Positions 7,097 through 16,874 are shown, numbered from the stretch's first letter. The stretch: DNA of 64,000 bases from Embleya sp040605455 (GCF_040605455.1 NZ_JBEXCV010000019.1:1-64000), one strand, 5' to 3'. Notes: generated by a model not told the origin, from the sequence alone. Numbers and translations are program-made.

Positions 7097-10009
7097 CTAC
7101 AGGTACAACTCCGCGACCAGTTCCGACAGCTCCCGTCGGTCCGCGCTGCCGAGTTTCCCCAGCAGGCTGGCCACGTGCTTCTCCACCGTCCGCGGCGAGA
7201 TGAACAGCAGCTTGGCTATCTCCGGGTTGGCCCGTCGCTCGCCCAGCAGCGTGAGCACCTCGAACTCCCGTGCGGTGACCCCTCGTCCGGCGAGCTGCTG
7301 CGGAACCGCGCCGATCCCGGTCCGGCGTTGCATCACCCGCACACCGGCCTTGCGCAGCATCGCCCGACACGCGCCCGCGATGGCGGCCACATCGACCCCG
7401 TGGAAGTGTTGCTCGGCGGCCCGCAGCCAGTCGACCGGTTCACCCCACCCGTCGGCCAACGCCGCCTCCGCGACCAGCCGCAGCACCAGGTGGCGTCCCA
7501 TCGGGAACGGCGTCGCCGCGACCTGCGCATCGGCCATCCTCGCGCTCGCCGCCGCCGCGTCCTTCTCGCGGCCGAGCAGCACCGCCTCGGCCGCCAGTAC
7601 GAACTGCAGATTCCAGCGCAGCTGCGCGGCCGGGGCGGCACACGTCTCCACCAACAACTCGCGGCCCGCCCGCCCGGCGAGGACCTCCAGCAGCACCCCG
7701 AGGCCGTAGCGTCCGGACTGGTAGTAGATCGTCGGATGGGTGCGTTCCCACTCGCGCACCCGGGCCATCTCCGCCTCCGCGCCGGGCCGGTCCTCGCCCA
7801 GCAGCGCACAGATCGCCCGATGCCCGAAGACCACCGGTGCGTGAAAGGACTGTTCGCCGCCGTGGGCCCGAAATTCCGCCAGGACCACGCGCATTGCCTC
7901 GCGGCGACCCTGATGGGCCTGCGCCGCGATCTTGATCACCAGGCAGAACTGGGACTCGCTCTCCTGGTGCATCCGGGTCGTCGTCTCCCACAGCTTGTCG
8001 GCGAGACTCTCGGCTTGGGCGAACTCACAGAACAACACCTGCTGCATGGCCACCGTCGCGTCCGCCTGCGCACCGGCGGTGACCGCGCCGAGGGCGAACG
8101 CCGCCTGCCGGGCCAGCAGGATCTGCTCCGCCTCCCCGGTGCGCATCAACTCGTTGGTGGCCAACCGGATCTGCGCCCGCAAGCGCCAGATGGGCAATCC
8201 GTGTGCGTCCGCCGTGGCGAACATGTGCCGCAGGTGCACGTCCGCGTCGTCGAAGCTGTGCCGCCGCGCGAGCAGCGCGAGCACCTGGCGTCCCTGGCAC
8301 GCGGTGGCAGGCAGCGGGACCTCCTCCGCGGTACGCACCGCGCGTAGCGCCAGCTCCTCGGCCCGGGTCGCCTGATCGTCGCCCTGGCTGCCCGCCAGCG
8401 TGAGCAGATGAGCCTCGACCACGTCCAGCGGGGCCAATCGGCTCGGCGCCGTGCATGTGGCCAACAGCCGCCTGGCCAGGGCAACCTGCTCGGCGGCCTT
8501 GTCCCAGTGGCCGCCGACCACGCAGACCCAGGCCAGCCGGGTCAAAAGCTCCGCGCGTTGCTCCGGGGCGAGCAGCGTCGATCCGTAGAGGTCGGCGCCG
8601 CGGCGCAACGCCTGTTCGACGTCGCCCGCCTCGGTCAGCGCGTACAGCAGCGATTCGAGCACCTCGGCCCGGGCGGTCGCGTGCGAGTGGGCCGGGATCA
8701 ATTCCAGCGCGCGGTCCAGGAGCCGTTCGGCCGAGGCCGCCGCGCCGGCGCTCAGTGCCCGCCGACCGGCCGTCGCGTAGAGCATCCCGGCGCTCGGTTC
8801 GTCGCCGGTGGCCAGTCGCAGCCGGGCGGCCAGCTGGCACAGCTCGTCCGGTAGCTCCGGGAAGAGCGATTCCACCGCCGTGGCCGCGGCAGCGGCCAGC
8901 GCGCGGCGCTCGGCCGGCAGCACCCCGCTGGCCAGGGCCTCCGCGGTCCAGGTGTGGCAGAAGGTGCACCAGTCCGGCGAACTGTACGAGGGTTCCAGCA
9001 ACTGGGCCTCGGTGCCCGCGCGGACCAGCGCGTGCAATTCGTCGTCGGTCAGGCCGGAGACGCGTTGCAGCGCCGCCAACGGAAAACGCCGCCCGATGAT
9101 GGCTGCGGCCTGGAGGGCCCGATGCCACTGCGGCCCCAGCCGACGGGCCCGGTCGTTGACGCTGGAGGCCACGGTGGAGGGCATGTCCCTGGGCACGTTC
9201 TCGACCATCCGCCAGCCGGTGTCGGTACGGGCCAGCGCACCGGTGGCGATGCCGCCGCGCAACAACTCCTCGACCACGAACGGATTGCCGTCGGCGCTCT
9301 GTCGCAACCAGCGCGCCACGCCCTCCGGCAATTCCCCCGCGTCGACGCCCAGGCACGCGGCGGCGAGTTCGTCGACCTGATCGTCCGTCAGCGGTCCCAG
9401 CTCCAACAACTGCGCCACCCGGTGTCGTGCACTCGACTGCGCCAGGCTCAGTGCGGGCGACGGCGCGGACCTGGTACTGGCCAACAGCAGCACCGGTTGA
9501 TCGGCCAGGTTGTCCACGAGGTACTCGACGATGGACATCGTCTCGGCGTCGCAGTCCTGAAGGTCGCCCAGACAGATCAGGGCACCGCGGTCCCGGCCGA
9601 CCACGCTCAGCAGCCGCAGGACGGACTCGGCCAGCACGACCAGTGAGTCGTCGCCCTCGTACGGGACTCCGGCGCGCCACTCCGGGATCAGCCGGCCCAA
9701 CGCGGGTCGATAGGGCGCCAGATCCGGGTCGTCGGGCACCGCACCCGAGCGCACGATGGAGAACAGCGCCTCGGTCAGTGGGCGAAAGGGCACGGTCGCA
9801 CCGGCCTGGGTGGCCCGGCCGCGCAGCACCGCCATGCCCCGGTCGCCGGCGAGCGTGATGCACTCCCGCACCAACCGCGATTTGCCCAGTCCGGCATCGG
9901 CAACCAGAAAGACCGCTCCGCCCCGTCCGGTCCGTGCCCCGGCCAACGCACTGTCGAGAGTGCCGAGTTCCTCTTTACGCCCGATCACGTCCGGTGACGA
10001 AACCTGCAC
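7097..10009 (-). CDS. LAL-family LuxR transcriptional regulator (large ATP-binding)
   Basis: A 970-aa protein with an N-terminal AAA-like ATPase module (IGRKEELG at 9-16, Walker A around 37-45 ADAGLGKSR, LICLGDLQD as Walker B), a long TPR-like helical middle and a C-terminal LuxR helix-turn-helix (about 905-965: LTAREFEVLTLLGERRANPEIAKLLFISPRTVEKH in sense order). This architecture is the LAL group (MalT-like), often pathway-specific activators of polyketide and peptide clusters. The start is GTG, with an in-frame stop shortly upstream. It is followed by a 276-bp gap before the ArsR gene, so it is probably its own transcription unit. Control of the NRPS locus is an inference from proximity. 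Confidence 0.9.
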   Translation of the reverse strand: MQVSSPDVIGRKEELGTLDSALAGARTGRGGAVFLVADAGLGKSRLVRECITLAGDRGMAVLRGRATQAGATVPFRPLTEALFSIVRSGAVPDDPDLAPYRPALGRLIPEWRAGVPYEGDDSLVVLAESVLRLLSVVGRDRGALICLGDLQDCDAETMSIVEYLVDNLADQPVLLLASTRSAPSPALSLAQSSARHRVAQLLELGPLTDDQVDELAAACLGVDAGELPEGVARWLRQSADGNPFVVEELLRGGIATGALARTDTGWRMVENVPRDMPSTVASSVNDRARRLGPQWHRALQAAAIIGRRFPLAALQRVSGLTDDELHALVRAGTEAQLLEPSYSSPDWCTFCHTWTAEALASGVLPAERRALAAAAATAVESLFPELPDELCQLAARLRLATGDEPSAGMLYATAGRRALSAGAAASAERLLDRALELIPAHSHATARAEVLESLLYALTEAGDVEQALRRGADLYGSTLLAPEQRAELLTRLAWVCVVGGHWDKAAEQVALARRLLATCTAPSRLAPLDVVEAHLLTLAGSQGDDQATRAEELALRAVRTAEEVPLPATACQGRQVLALLARRHSFDDADVHLRHMFATADAHGLPIWRLRAQIRLATNELMRTGEAEQILLARQAAFALGAVTAGAQADATVAMQQVLFCEFAQAESLADKLWETTTRMHQESESQFCLVIKIAAQAHQGRREAMRVVLAEFRAHGGEQSFHAPVVFGHRAICALLGEDRPGAEAEMARVREWERTHPTIYYQSGRYGLGVLLEVLAGRAGRELLVETCAAPAAQLRWNLQFVLAAEAVLLGREKDAAAASARMADAQVAATPFPMGRHLVLRLVAEAALADGWGEPVDWLRAAEQHFHGVDVAAIAGACRAMLRKAGVRVMQRRTGIGAVPQQLAGRGVTAREFEVLTLLGERRANPEIAKLLFISPRTVEKHVASLLGKLGSADRRELSELVAELYL

Positions 10010-10233
10010 GCGCGGAATCTACCCCGCTCCCGTGAGAGCTACGCGTGCTCCGAGACCTTCTCCATGAAGTCGCCCGCCGCAAACCCCGAGGCGGACAATC
10101 GATCCTCGATCGAAACGACGCAAGGCCGTCGATACCGCTCCATGGCTCAAGCGACTTCGTGGTCGACGGATGGGACGCGTCGGCCGAGCCACCGCGCGGG
10201 CGTGACCCGCGCGGTGGCCGGCAAAGCGACGGG

Positions 10234-11565
10234 TCAGGCCGTCTTCGGCGTGGCGCGTACGCCCATGTGGACGTACCGCGAGCCGTCGGCGAGTTTGTAG
10301 AAGACCATGCTGTCCCACAGCGGGCTGCCCTCGCGGCGGCCCACGAACGTGTCCGCGTCGACGGGTATCAGGTCCCAGTCCATCGGCGGCGAGATGTCGG
10401 CCAGCGCGCCGGTGACCTCGATGTGCAGGTGCAGCCTGCCGTCGTCGTTGACGCTCACCGTGGCGAGGCAGCCCACCCGCTCGTACGTCCCGACGTGCCC
10501 CGTGACGTCCACGTCCACCGGCGTCTCGGGCGGGCCGAGCTGCTCCGGCATCTCGACGTCCGCGAGCGCGGCGAACAGCTCGCGGCCCAGCGAGCGCTGT
10601 ATCGCGCCGGACTCGCCGCCGTTGACCAGCAGGCAGATCACCGTGCCGGTGTCCGGCATGACCCAGAGCATCGCGGACTGGCCGATGGTGTTGCCCGCGT
10701 GCATGATCACCCGGTGTCCGGACCACTCGTCGAGGATCCAGCCGATCCCCCACTCCGGCGCGAGGGTGTACGGGTTCGGCAGGCGCACCTGCGGCGTGGT
10801 CATCTCGCCCGGAGCGGCCAGCAGTTCGGTGCCCAGGTGGGCCCGGCCGAATGCCACCACGTCGCTGGCCCGCGCGCAGATCAGCCCGGCCGGCCCCATC
10901 GCCCGCGTCAGGCCCCAGACCGGGGTCGGCTTGCCGTCCTCGACGTGTCCCGTCGCCGCGCTGAAGCGCAGCACGTCCTCCGGCAGCGTCCAGGTGTGCG
11001 TCAGGCCCAGGGGTTCGCAGATCTGCTCGCGCAGCGCCTCGTCCCAGGTCTTGCCGGTGAGCCGCTCGACGATGCGCCCGGCGATCACGAAGCCGGAGTT
11101 GCAGTACGAGAACGTCTCGCCGATCGGGTGGTTCTGGGTCAGCTCGGCGCAGGCCGCGACGTACTTCTCCAGACAGTCGTCGCCGCGCCCGGTGTCCAGG
11201 AACAGGTCGCCGTCGATACCGGAGGTGTGCGTCAGCAGATGCCGCACGGTCACCGTCTTGGTCACCTCGGCATCGGCGACCTTGAACTCGGGCAGCAGGT
11301 CGACGACCGGCGTGTCCAGCGTGAGCCGACCCTGTTCGACGAGCAACATCAGCTGGGTCGCCGTCCAGACCTTGGACACCGAGCCGATCTGGAACAGTGA
11401 GTCGGTGGAGACCGGCGTCCCGGTGTCCTTGTTGAGCACTCCGGCGGCGAAGGAGTGCACCTCACCCTCGTGCAGGAAGGCCAGGCTCGCGCCCGGCACC
11501 TCGTATTCGGCGATCAGCTCGGCGAGACGGGCATTCCAGTACGCGGGTTCGACGGTTGCGGTCAT
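10234..11565 (-). CDS. Class C beta-lactamase-like serine hydrolase
   Basis: A 443-aa protein of the beta-lactamase/D-alanyl-D-alanine carboxypeptidase/esterase EstB fold. The catalytic SxxK is Ser62-Val-Ser-Lys65 (IGSVSKVWT), the Tyr motif is YCNSG, and a His-containing HAGNT stands where KTG is found in true beta-lactamases. A C-terminal lipocalin-like extension (after about 350) is also seen in this group. There is no signal peptide, which argues against cell-wall action and for a cytosolic esterase/amidase/peptidase. Proteins of this type in biosynthetic clusters sometimes act as transesterases or peptidases on the product. The substrate is unknown. Confidence 0.87.
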   Translation of the reverse strand: MTATVEPAYWNARLAELIAEYEVPGASLAFLHEGEVHSFAAGVLNKDTGTPVSTDSLFQIGSVSKVWTATQLMLLVEQGRLTLDTPVVDLLPEFKVADAEVTKTVTVRHLLTHTSGIDGDLFLDTGRGDDCLEKYVAACAELTQNHPIGETFSYCNSGFVIAGRIVERLTGKTWDEALREQICEPLGLTHTWTLPEDVLRFSAATGHVEDGKPTPVWGLTRAMGPAGLICARASDVVAFGRAHLGTELLAAPGEMTTPQVRLPNPYTLAPEWGIGWILDEWSGHRVIMHAGNTIGQSAMLWVMPDTGTVICLLVNGGESGAIQRSLGRELFAALADVEMPEQLGPPETPVDVDVTGHVGTYERVGCLATVSVNDDGRLHLHIEVTGALADISPPMDWDLIPVDADTFVGRREGSPLWDSMVFYKLADGSRYVHMGVRATPKTA

Positions 11566-11723
11566 GGGACCTCTTTCGCAGGTGGGCGGGGCGGGCGTAC
11601 CGGCACGCTACGCCGACCGGGCGCGCCGGCTCATGGCCGTGACGACGAACCCGAGAGCAACCCTTGGTGCGAACGCACAAGTGGCCGCACAACTACGAGC
11701 ACACCGCCACGAACCCGTCGGCG

Positions 11724-13286
11724 TCAGCGCGGCGCGGTGGTGTGGCCGACCCGGACCAAGCCGGATTCGTAGGCCACCACCACGGCCTGGGCACGGTCCC
11801 GGAGCGCCAGCTTGTCCAGCACATCGCGCTCGTACCGCTCGACCGTGGCCCCGTCCACCCGCATCGCCGCAGCGATCTCGCCACTCGCCTTGCCCGTCGC
11901 AACCAGGCGCAGCACCTCGATCTCGGGCGGACTCAGGTGGGTGAGAGCAGCCGGAACGGCCGCGGCCACCGGCGTCGCGGACCCGACGGCGGACTCGACA
12001 GCGGGTTCGACAACCGACCCGGCGTCCGGCTCCGTGCCCGACACCACGACAGGTTCCGCCGCCGTCACCTGGATGCTCGCCGCGACCCGGAACCCGCCCC
12101 CCTCGACGTGCCCGGCCTCGAACGACCCGCCGTGCACGGCCACCCGCTCACGCATCCCGAGCAGCCCGTGCCCACCGCCGGTCATCGCGTAGCCACCGCC
12201 GGCCTTCTCGCCGCCGCCGTTGTCACGAATCTCGATGGCGACCGCATTCGGCAGATACTCCAGCCGCACCCGCGCCATGGCCGCGCTGCCGGCGTGCTTG
12301 CGGGCGTTGGTGAGCGCCTCCTGGGTGATCCGGTACAGCGCGAGCCCGACCGGCAGCGACAGCTCGCGGCGCGCGCCGACCACCTGGAGCTCGGTCGGGA
12401 GGCCGGCCAGGCAGGATTCGGCGATCAGCCGGTCGAGGTCGTCGACGCCGGGCTGCGGAGCCGAGGGCGCGGTTTCCGGGTCGTTGTCACTGCGCAGTAC
12501 GCCGAGCAGCTGGCGCATCTCGTCCAGCGCGACCCGACCCGATGCCTCCAGCGTGAGCAGCGCGCCGCGCGCGCCGTCGAGGTCGCGTTCCAGGCCGGCC
12601 CGCGCGCCGCCGGACATCAGATGCATCGTGGTGATGTGGTGCGCCACGATGTCGTGCAGTTCGCGGGCGATCCGCCGGCGCTCCTCGGTCAGCGCCCGCT
12701 CGGCCAGCAGTTCCCGGTTGACCTCGACCTGGGCCTGCCAGTGCCGCACCGCCGCGCTCGCGCCGACGACCAACACGGTCGCCACGAGGTCACCACTGAC
12801 GCTGTAGAAGAGCGGCATGTCCGCGTCGCGGTAGCCGGACGTCTGGGCGGCCATGGTGAGCGCCGCGGCCGCGGCGATCGTCCTGGGCCGACAGGACAGC
12901 CCGACGGTGTACAGCGCTACCGCCAACGTGAAGCCGAAACGTTGTCCGATGTCGCTGGACAGGTTCATTCCCACCTGGAGCACGAGCACCAGCAGCAACA
13001 CCTGGACCGGGGCGCGCCGACGCGCGATCAGGCACAGCGCCGCCGCGACCAGGAACGCGATGTTGCCCGCGGTCTCGCCGGGCCCGGGACCGCGCACGGT
13101 GACCGCGTAGCCGAGCAGGTCGACGGCCATCGTCACGAGCACGACCAGGATGTCCGCCCGGTTGCGGCCCCAAAAGGCCCGGCGCGTGCGGGGCGAGCCG
13201 AATACTCCCGTGGAATCCGTGGCGGGCAGATCACGGCCGGTGATCGCCTTGCCGAGCGTGGCCATGGACTTGGGGCCGAAGCCCAT
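11724..13286 (-). CDS. NarL-type sensor histidine kinase fused to a C-terminal LuxR DNA-binding domain
   Basis: A 520-aa protein. Residues 45-180 hold about four to five membrane segments, followed by a HisKA_3 dimerisation helix with the phospho-acceptor motif ELHDIVAHH (His211), an HATPase_c domain (ITQEALTNARKHA, DNGGG, GGGHGLLGMRERV) to about residue 405, an Ala/Pro/Val-rich linker, and a LuxR/GerE helix-turn-helix (about 453-515: LSPPEIEVLRLVATGKASGEIAAAMRV). The start was placed at the ATG with AAGGAGG 6-7 nt upstream, 18 codons inside the longest frame. No receiver domain is visible and no response-regulator gene is adjacent. A kinase that carries its own output domain while anchored in the membrane is unusual. 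Confidence 0.85.
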   Translation of the reverse strand: MGFGPKSMATLGKAITGRDLPATDSTGVFGSPRTRRAFWGRNRADILVVLVTMAVDLLGYAVTVRGPGPGETAGNIAFLVAAALCLIARRRAPVQVLLLVLVLQVGMNLSSDIGQRFGFTLAVALYTVGLSCRPRTIAAAAALTMAAQTSGYRDADMPLFYSVSGDLVATVLVVGASAAVRHWQAQVEVNRELLAERALTEERRRIARELHDIVAHHITTMHLMSGGARAGLERDLDGARGALLTLEASGRVALDEMRQLLGVLRSDNDPETAPSAPQPGVDDLDRLIAESCLAGLPTELQVVGARRELSLPVGLALYRITQEALTNARKHAGSAAMARVRLEYLPNAVAIEIRDNGGGEKAGGGYAMTGGGHGLLGMRERVAVHGGSFEAGHVEGGGFRVAASIQVTAAEPVVVSGTEPDAGSVVEPAVESAVGSATPVAAAVPAALTHLSPPEIEVLRLVATGKASGEIAAAMRVDGATVERYERDVLDKLALRDRAQAVVVAYESGLVRVGHTTAPR

Positions 13287-13406
13287 CCAGGGCCTCCTTC
13301 CGTGGGGATCGGCGTGCCAGTATTCCACCGCGACGATCATCGGTCGAAGCGCGCGAATCGACCGGCCTCAGGCGCCGGCCGGCGACCGGCACCGACCCCC
13401 GAGTGC

Positions 13407-14972
13407 TCAGGCCCCCAGCCGCTCGGCCCCTCCGTCCCCCGTGCCACCTCCGTACAGCCCACGCTTTGCCGCCCCGACCGGGTCCGTCCCCGCCGTGCTC
13501 GTCGCCGCGAAGCGCATGGTCGCCCGATTCGGCGTGGTGTAGCGCTCCCACGCGGGCAGCCCGGCATGGTTCGGGTCGCCGGTACGCACGAACGAGATCC
13601 ACGCGTCGTGCATCGCGGCACCCAATTCGTCCAGGGTCCGCGGCTCGACCCCGGCCAGGAACGGCGCGTGCGCCCAGCGGTCCGCGTTGCGGAACGTGAA
13701 GGGCAGCTCCAGGCAGTGCCCCGCGCCGAGCCGGCCGTCGTACGCGGGCGTCGCGTAATCGAACTGGTAAACCCATATCGGCCGACCCTGCTCGGCGCGT
13801 GCCTCCGCGAGGGCCGCCCCCGGCAGCCGGAACAGTTCGTCGGAGACCAGGTCGGTGAGCAACCCGAGCGGGTCGGCATCCGGGCGCTCGGCCGCGAAGA
13901 TCTCGTACGCCTCGCCGGCTCGCGCGCCGAACGACTCGGCGAAGCGCGCCCGAACCTGTTCGGTGGTGGCGTTCGCGTACATGTCGTTGAAACCGAACGC
14001 GAAGCAGGCCTCGTCGGCCGTCCAGCCGAGCAGGATGTCGGGCCCCGCGTTCTGCCCTGGATCAGCCGCCCCGTCGATCAGCGCCGCCAGCGGATGCCGG
14101 GTCATGGTCGAGCCGTCGATCAGTGGCAGGAACGGCACCGGCCACCGGCCCCAGCGGGCCTGCACGCCGAACATCGCGATCGTGGCCTGGACCAGCCGCT
14201 CCCACGGCAGCGCGCGCAGCTGTGCGATGTCGGCGACGCCGGCCGCTTCCAGCAGCGCGGCCGTGGTGCGCAGCGACTGCGCTCGATCGGGCGTGGCCGC
14301 GCCGAACGGCGGGCTCTGTAGGATCGCGCGCCGGAAGAGGCCGCGCCCCTCGGGGTGCGCGGCCAGCGCCGCCGTGGAGAAGGCGCCGCCCGACTGGCCG
14401 GCGACGGTGATGTCGTCCGGGTCGCCGCCGAAGGCCGCGATGTGCTCCCGGATCCAGCGCAACGCGGCGAGCTGATCGGTCAGCCAGAAGTTGCCGCACG
14501 CCTCCTCGGCGCCGACGCACAGGTAGCCGAGCGCGCCGATCCGGTAGGAGACGCTCACCACGACCAGGTCGCCGTCGCGCGCGAAGGTGTCTCCCGCGTA
14601 GATCGGCAGTGTGCCGGAGCCGCTGACGAAGCCGCCGCCGTGGATCCAGACCAGGACCGGGCGGCGGGCGTCGTCCGGGCCCGGCGTCCAGACGTTGAGC
14701 GTGAGGCAGTCCTCGTCGAACGGCGGCGCGCCGTGGCCGCCCAGGACCGCGTCCACGCGCCCGATCTGCGGCGCGCTCGGCCCGTACTCGGCCGCGTCCC
14801 GCACACCGTCCCATCCCGGATGCGGCCGGGCCGGACGCCAGCGCAGGTCGCCGACCGGCGCAGCCGCGTACGGGATGCCGCGAAACACCGCGAGGCCGTC
14901 CTCGGCGCGACCGCGCAGCGTGCCGACGGGCAGCTTCACGACGGCGTCGCGGTCGGCCCGGCCCGATATCAC
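13407..14972 (-). CDS. Type B carboxylesterase
   Basis: A 521-aa alpha/beta hydrolase of the carboxylesterase/para-nitrobenzyl esterase family: FRGIPYAAAPVGDLRW near the N-terminus, EDCLTLNVWTP, the oxyanion loop WIHGGGFVSGS, the nucleophile elbow GQSGGA and a catalytic His in the GHCLELPF segment. The GTG start overlaps the TGA stop of the maleate isomerase by 4 bp, so the two are translationally coupled. It is the last gene of the aromatic catabolic operon. A reasonable role is release of an aromatic acid from an ester (for example a salicylate ester), but its substrate is not shown by the sequence. Confidence 0.88.
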   Translation of the reverse strand: MISGRADRDAVVKLPVGTLRGRAEDGLAVFRGIPYAAAPVGDLRWRPARPHPGWDGVRDAAEYGPSAPQIGRVDAVLGGHGAPPFDEDCLTLNVWTPGPDDARRPVLVWIHGGGFVSGSGTLPIYAGDTFARDGDLVVVSVSYRIGALGYLCVGAEEACGNFWLTDQLAALRWIREHIAAFGGDPDDITVAGQSGGAFSTAALAAHPEGRGLFRRAILQSPPFGAATPDRAQSLRTTAALLEAAGVADIAQLRALPWERLVQATIAMFGVQARWGRWPVPFLPLIDGSTMTRHPLAALIDGAADPGQNAGPDILLGWTADEACFAFGFNDMYANATTEQVRARFAESFGARAGEAYEIFAAERPDADPLGLLTDLVSDELFRLPGAALAEARAEQGRPIWVYQFDYATPAYDGRLGAGHCLELPFTFRNADRWAHAPFLAGVEPRTLDELGAAMHDAWISFVRTGDPNHAGLPAWERYTTPNRATMRFAATSTAGTDPVGAAKRGLYGGGTGDGGAERLGA

Positions 14973-15784
14973 GTCGCCGAGCCCGGGTCGGCCGAGGTGG
15001 CGCCCCGGGTTGCGCCCAGTGGCGCGTCCGCGAACTTCCCGGACAGCAGGTGTCCGGCGCCCGGCGCGAAGGCGGGCAGGTCCAGCGCGCGGAGCATCTG
15101 GTGCACGGTGCACACCGCGGCCGAGACGACCGGCTTGCCCAGTCGCTGCTCGGCCTCCTCGATCGCGGCCAGCGAGGGCATCTGCACGCACGCGGACAAC
15201 ACCACCGCGTCCGCGTCCGCGTGTTCGAGCCGCTCGGCGATGCCCGGTAGGCGCAGCGGGTCGTGCGCGGCCACATCGAGGTTGTCCGGGATCTCCAGCG
15301 CCTCGAAGTCGAGCACCTCGATGCCTTCGTGGCCCAGGTACTCCACGACGGTGCGGGTCAGCGGCAGCATGTACGGCGCGACCAAGGCCACCTTGCGCGC
15401 GCCGATCGTGTGCAGCCCGTGCACGAGCGCGCCGGCGCTGGTGACCACCGGCGCGGGCGCGCCGTTCTCGACGGTGCGGCCGTGCAGCCGCTCCTCGGAG
15501 ACCCGGTGGTAGCCCAGGCCCATGCTCATGATCGCCACGAGGCACGCATAGCCGAGCACGTCCACCCGCGCGTCGGTGAGTTCGACGGCGCAGCGGTCGG
15601 AGTCGGCGTCCATCGCCTTGAGTTGCTCGGGGGTGACGTGCGTCATCCGCATCCGGCTGGAGTGGAACGTGAAGCGCTCCGGCGCGACCGTCTCACGCGC
15701 CCGCAGGATCGCGGGTACCTCGGTTTCCATCGTGACGTTCGAGCTCGGCACGATCTGGCCGATGCGGTAGGGGTGGTGACGCAC
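14969..15784 (-). CDS. Maleate cis-trans isomerase / Asp-Glu racemase superfamily
   Basis: A 271-aa protein of the maleate isomerase/arylmalonate decarboxylase group. It has the N-terminal PSSNVTMETE loop and the two opposed cysteines expected for the mechanism (Cys81 in GYACLVAIM, Cys199 in LSACVQMPS). The reaction would be maleate to fumarate. The GTG start has AGGAGG 6 nt upstream. It follows the FAH-family gene by 72 bp and overlaps the esterase gene. In a gentisate operon it fits a route in which maleylpyruvate is cleaved directly to maleate and pyruvate, with this enzyme then making fumarate. Confidence 0.88.
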   Translation of the reverse strand: MRHHPYRIGQIVPSSNVTMETEVPAILRARETVAPERFTFHSSRMRMTHVTPEQLKAMDADSDRCAVELTDARVDVLGYACLVAIMSMGLGYHRVSEERLHGRTVENGAPAPVVTSAGALVHGLHTIGARKVALVAPYMLPLTRTVVEYLGHEGIEVLDFEALEIPDNLDVAAHDPLRLPGIAERLEHADADAVVLSACVQMPSLAAIEEAEQRLGKPVVSAAVCTVHQMLRALDLPAFAPGAGHLLSGKFADAPLGATRGATSADPGSAT

Positions 15785-15856
15785 GGAGGTCCTCCTGCTG
15801 AATACCGGAAAACGAGAGGCTGAGTACCGGGAACGAGAGTGGGGGCGAGCCGCGCG

Positions 15857-16762
15857 TCAGCGGGCGTCGATCACCGGGTTGGACAGGGTGCCGATCCGCT
15901 CCACGGTCGCCTCGACCACGTCGCCGGGCCGGAGATACTGCGGCGGGACCTGGGCCGCGCCGACGCCGGACGGCGAGCCGGTGGAGATCACGTCGCCCGG
16001 CTCCAGGGTCATCCCGGAGGAGATGTCGGCGATCAGGCGCGGGATGTCGAAGAGCATGTGCCGCGTGTTGGACTTCTGCTTGACGTCGCCGTTGACCCGC
16101 AGCGACAGGTCGAGCGCCTGCGCGTCCGGGATGTCGTCGGCGGTGACCACCGCAGGGCCGAACGGGGCGTAGGAGTCCTGGCCCTTGGAGAAGAACCACT
16201 GCCCGGAGCGGCGCTGGTCGCGGGCGCTGATGTCGTTCATGATGCTGTACCCGAACACGTGGTCCCACGCGTCGGCCTCGCTCACCTTGTAGGCGGTCCG
16301 TCCGATCACGACGGCGAGTTCGCACTCCCAGTCGAGCTGCTGGGTCAGGTTGCCGTTGTGCAGGATGGGCGCGCCGGGGCCGGTCACGGCGGTGGCGGGC
16401 TTGCCGAACAGCACCGGACGCTCCGGGAGTTCCTTCGCGGTGTCCAAAGTGCGGTTGGATTCGGCCACGTGCTCGACGTAGTTGAGCCCGATGCCGATCA
16501 CCTTCCCGGGTCGCAGCGGGGCCAGCAGCCGAACGTCGGTGCTCGCGTGCACGGCGTCGGCGGGTCGGCCTGCCGGGTCGCCGCTCAGCAGGTCCCGCGC
16601 GGTGTCGAACGCCTCGGCGCCGGCACGAATGAACGACAGCAGATCGCCGGGCAGTTCGGTGCCCGAGGCGGCGGCGAGCGCCACGAGGTCGATCACGTGT
16701 GCGCCGTCCTCGGCGCCCAGGCGGGACGACGAACCGTCGACGGTGTAGGTGACCAGGCGCAT
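15857..16762 (-). CDS. Fumarylacetoacetate hydrolase family protein (maleyl/fumarylpyruvate hydrolase candidate)
   Basis: A 301-aa FAH-family enzyme: KVIGIGLNYVEH, the metal-binding DWECELAVVIGR (Glu residues), the conserved MNDISARDQRR and STGSPSGVG near the C-terminus. The family cleaves beta-diketo acids with Mg2+ or Mn2+. Next to a gentisate dioxygenase the expected substrate is maleylpyruvate or fumarylpyruvate. The ATG was chosen because the conserved N-terminus starts here (MRLVTYTVDG) and GAGGA precedes it; the longer open frame upstream runs through a hairpin region and is not conserved-looking. Confidence 0.88.
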   Translation of the reverse strand: MRLVTYTVDGSSSRLGAEDGAHVIDLVALAAASGTELPGDLLSFIRAGAEAFDTARDLLSGDPAGRPADAVHASTDVRLLAPLRPGKVIGIGLNYVEHVAESNRTLDTAKELPERPVLFGKPATAVTGPGAPILHNGNLTQQLDWECELAVVIGRTAYKVSEADAWDHVFGYSIMNDISARDQRRSGQWFFSKGQDSYAPFGPAVVTADDIPDAQALDLSLRVNGDVKQKSNTRHMLFDIPRLIADISSGMTLEPGDVISTGSPSGVGAAQVPPQYLRPGDVVEATVERIGTLSNPVIDAR

Positions 16763-16787
16763 GGGGGTGTCCTCACTGTCCTTGCGT

Positions 16788-16813
16788 CCGGGCGGCGCGG
16801 TCGCGCCGCCCGG
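16788..16813. other. Intercistronic GC hairpin
   Basis: A 12-bp perfect inverted repeat with a 2-nt centre (16788-16799 with 16802-16813) lies in the 112-bp gap between the dioxygenase and the FAH-family gene. It could attenuate or protect the mRNA. There is no U-tract. Confidence 0.5.
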
Positions 16814-16874
16814 GTCGTCGTGGGGTCGGGAATCGTTGGGTCGACGATCGGCGCTGTGCCGGCCGACCGGGTGA

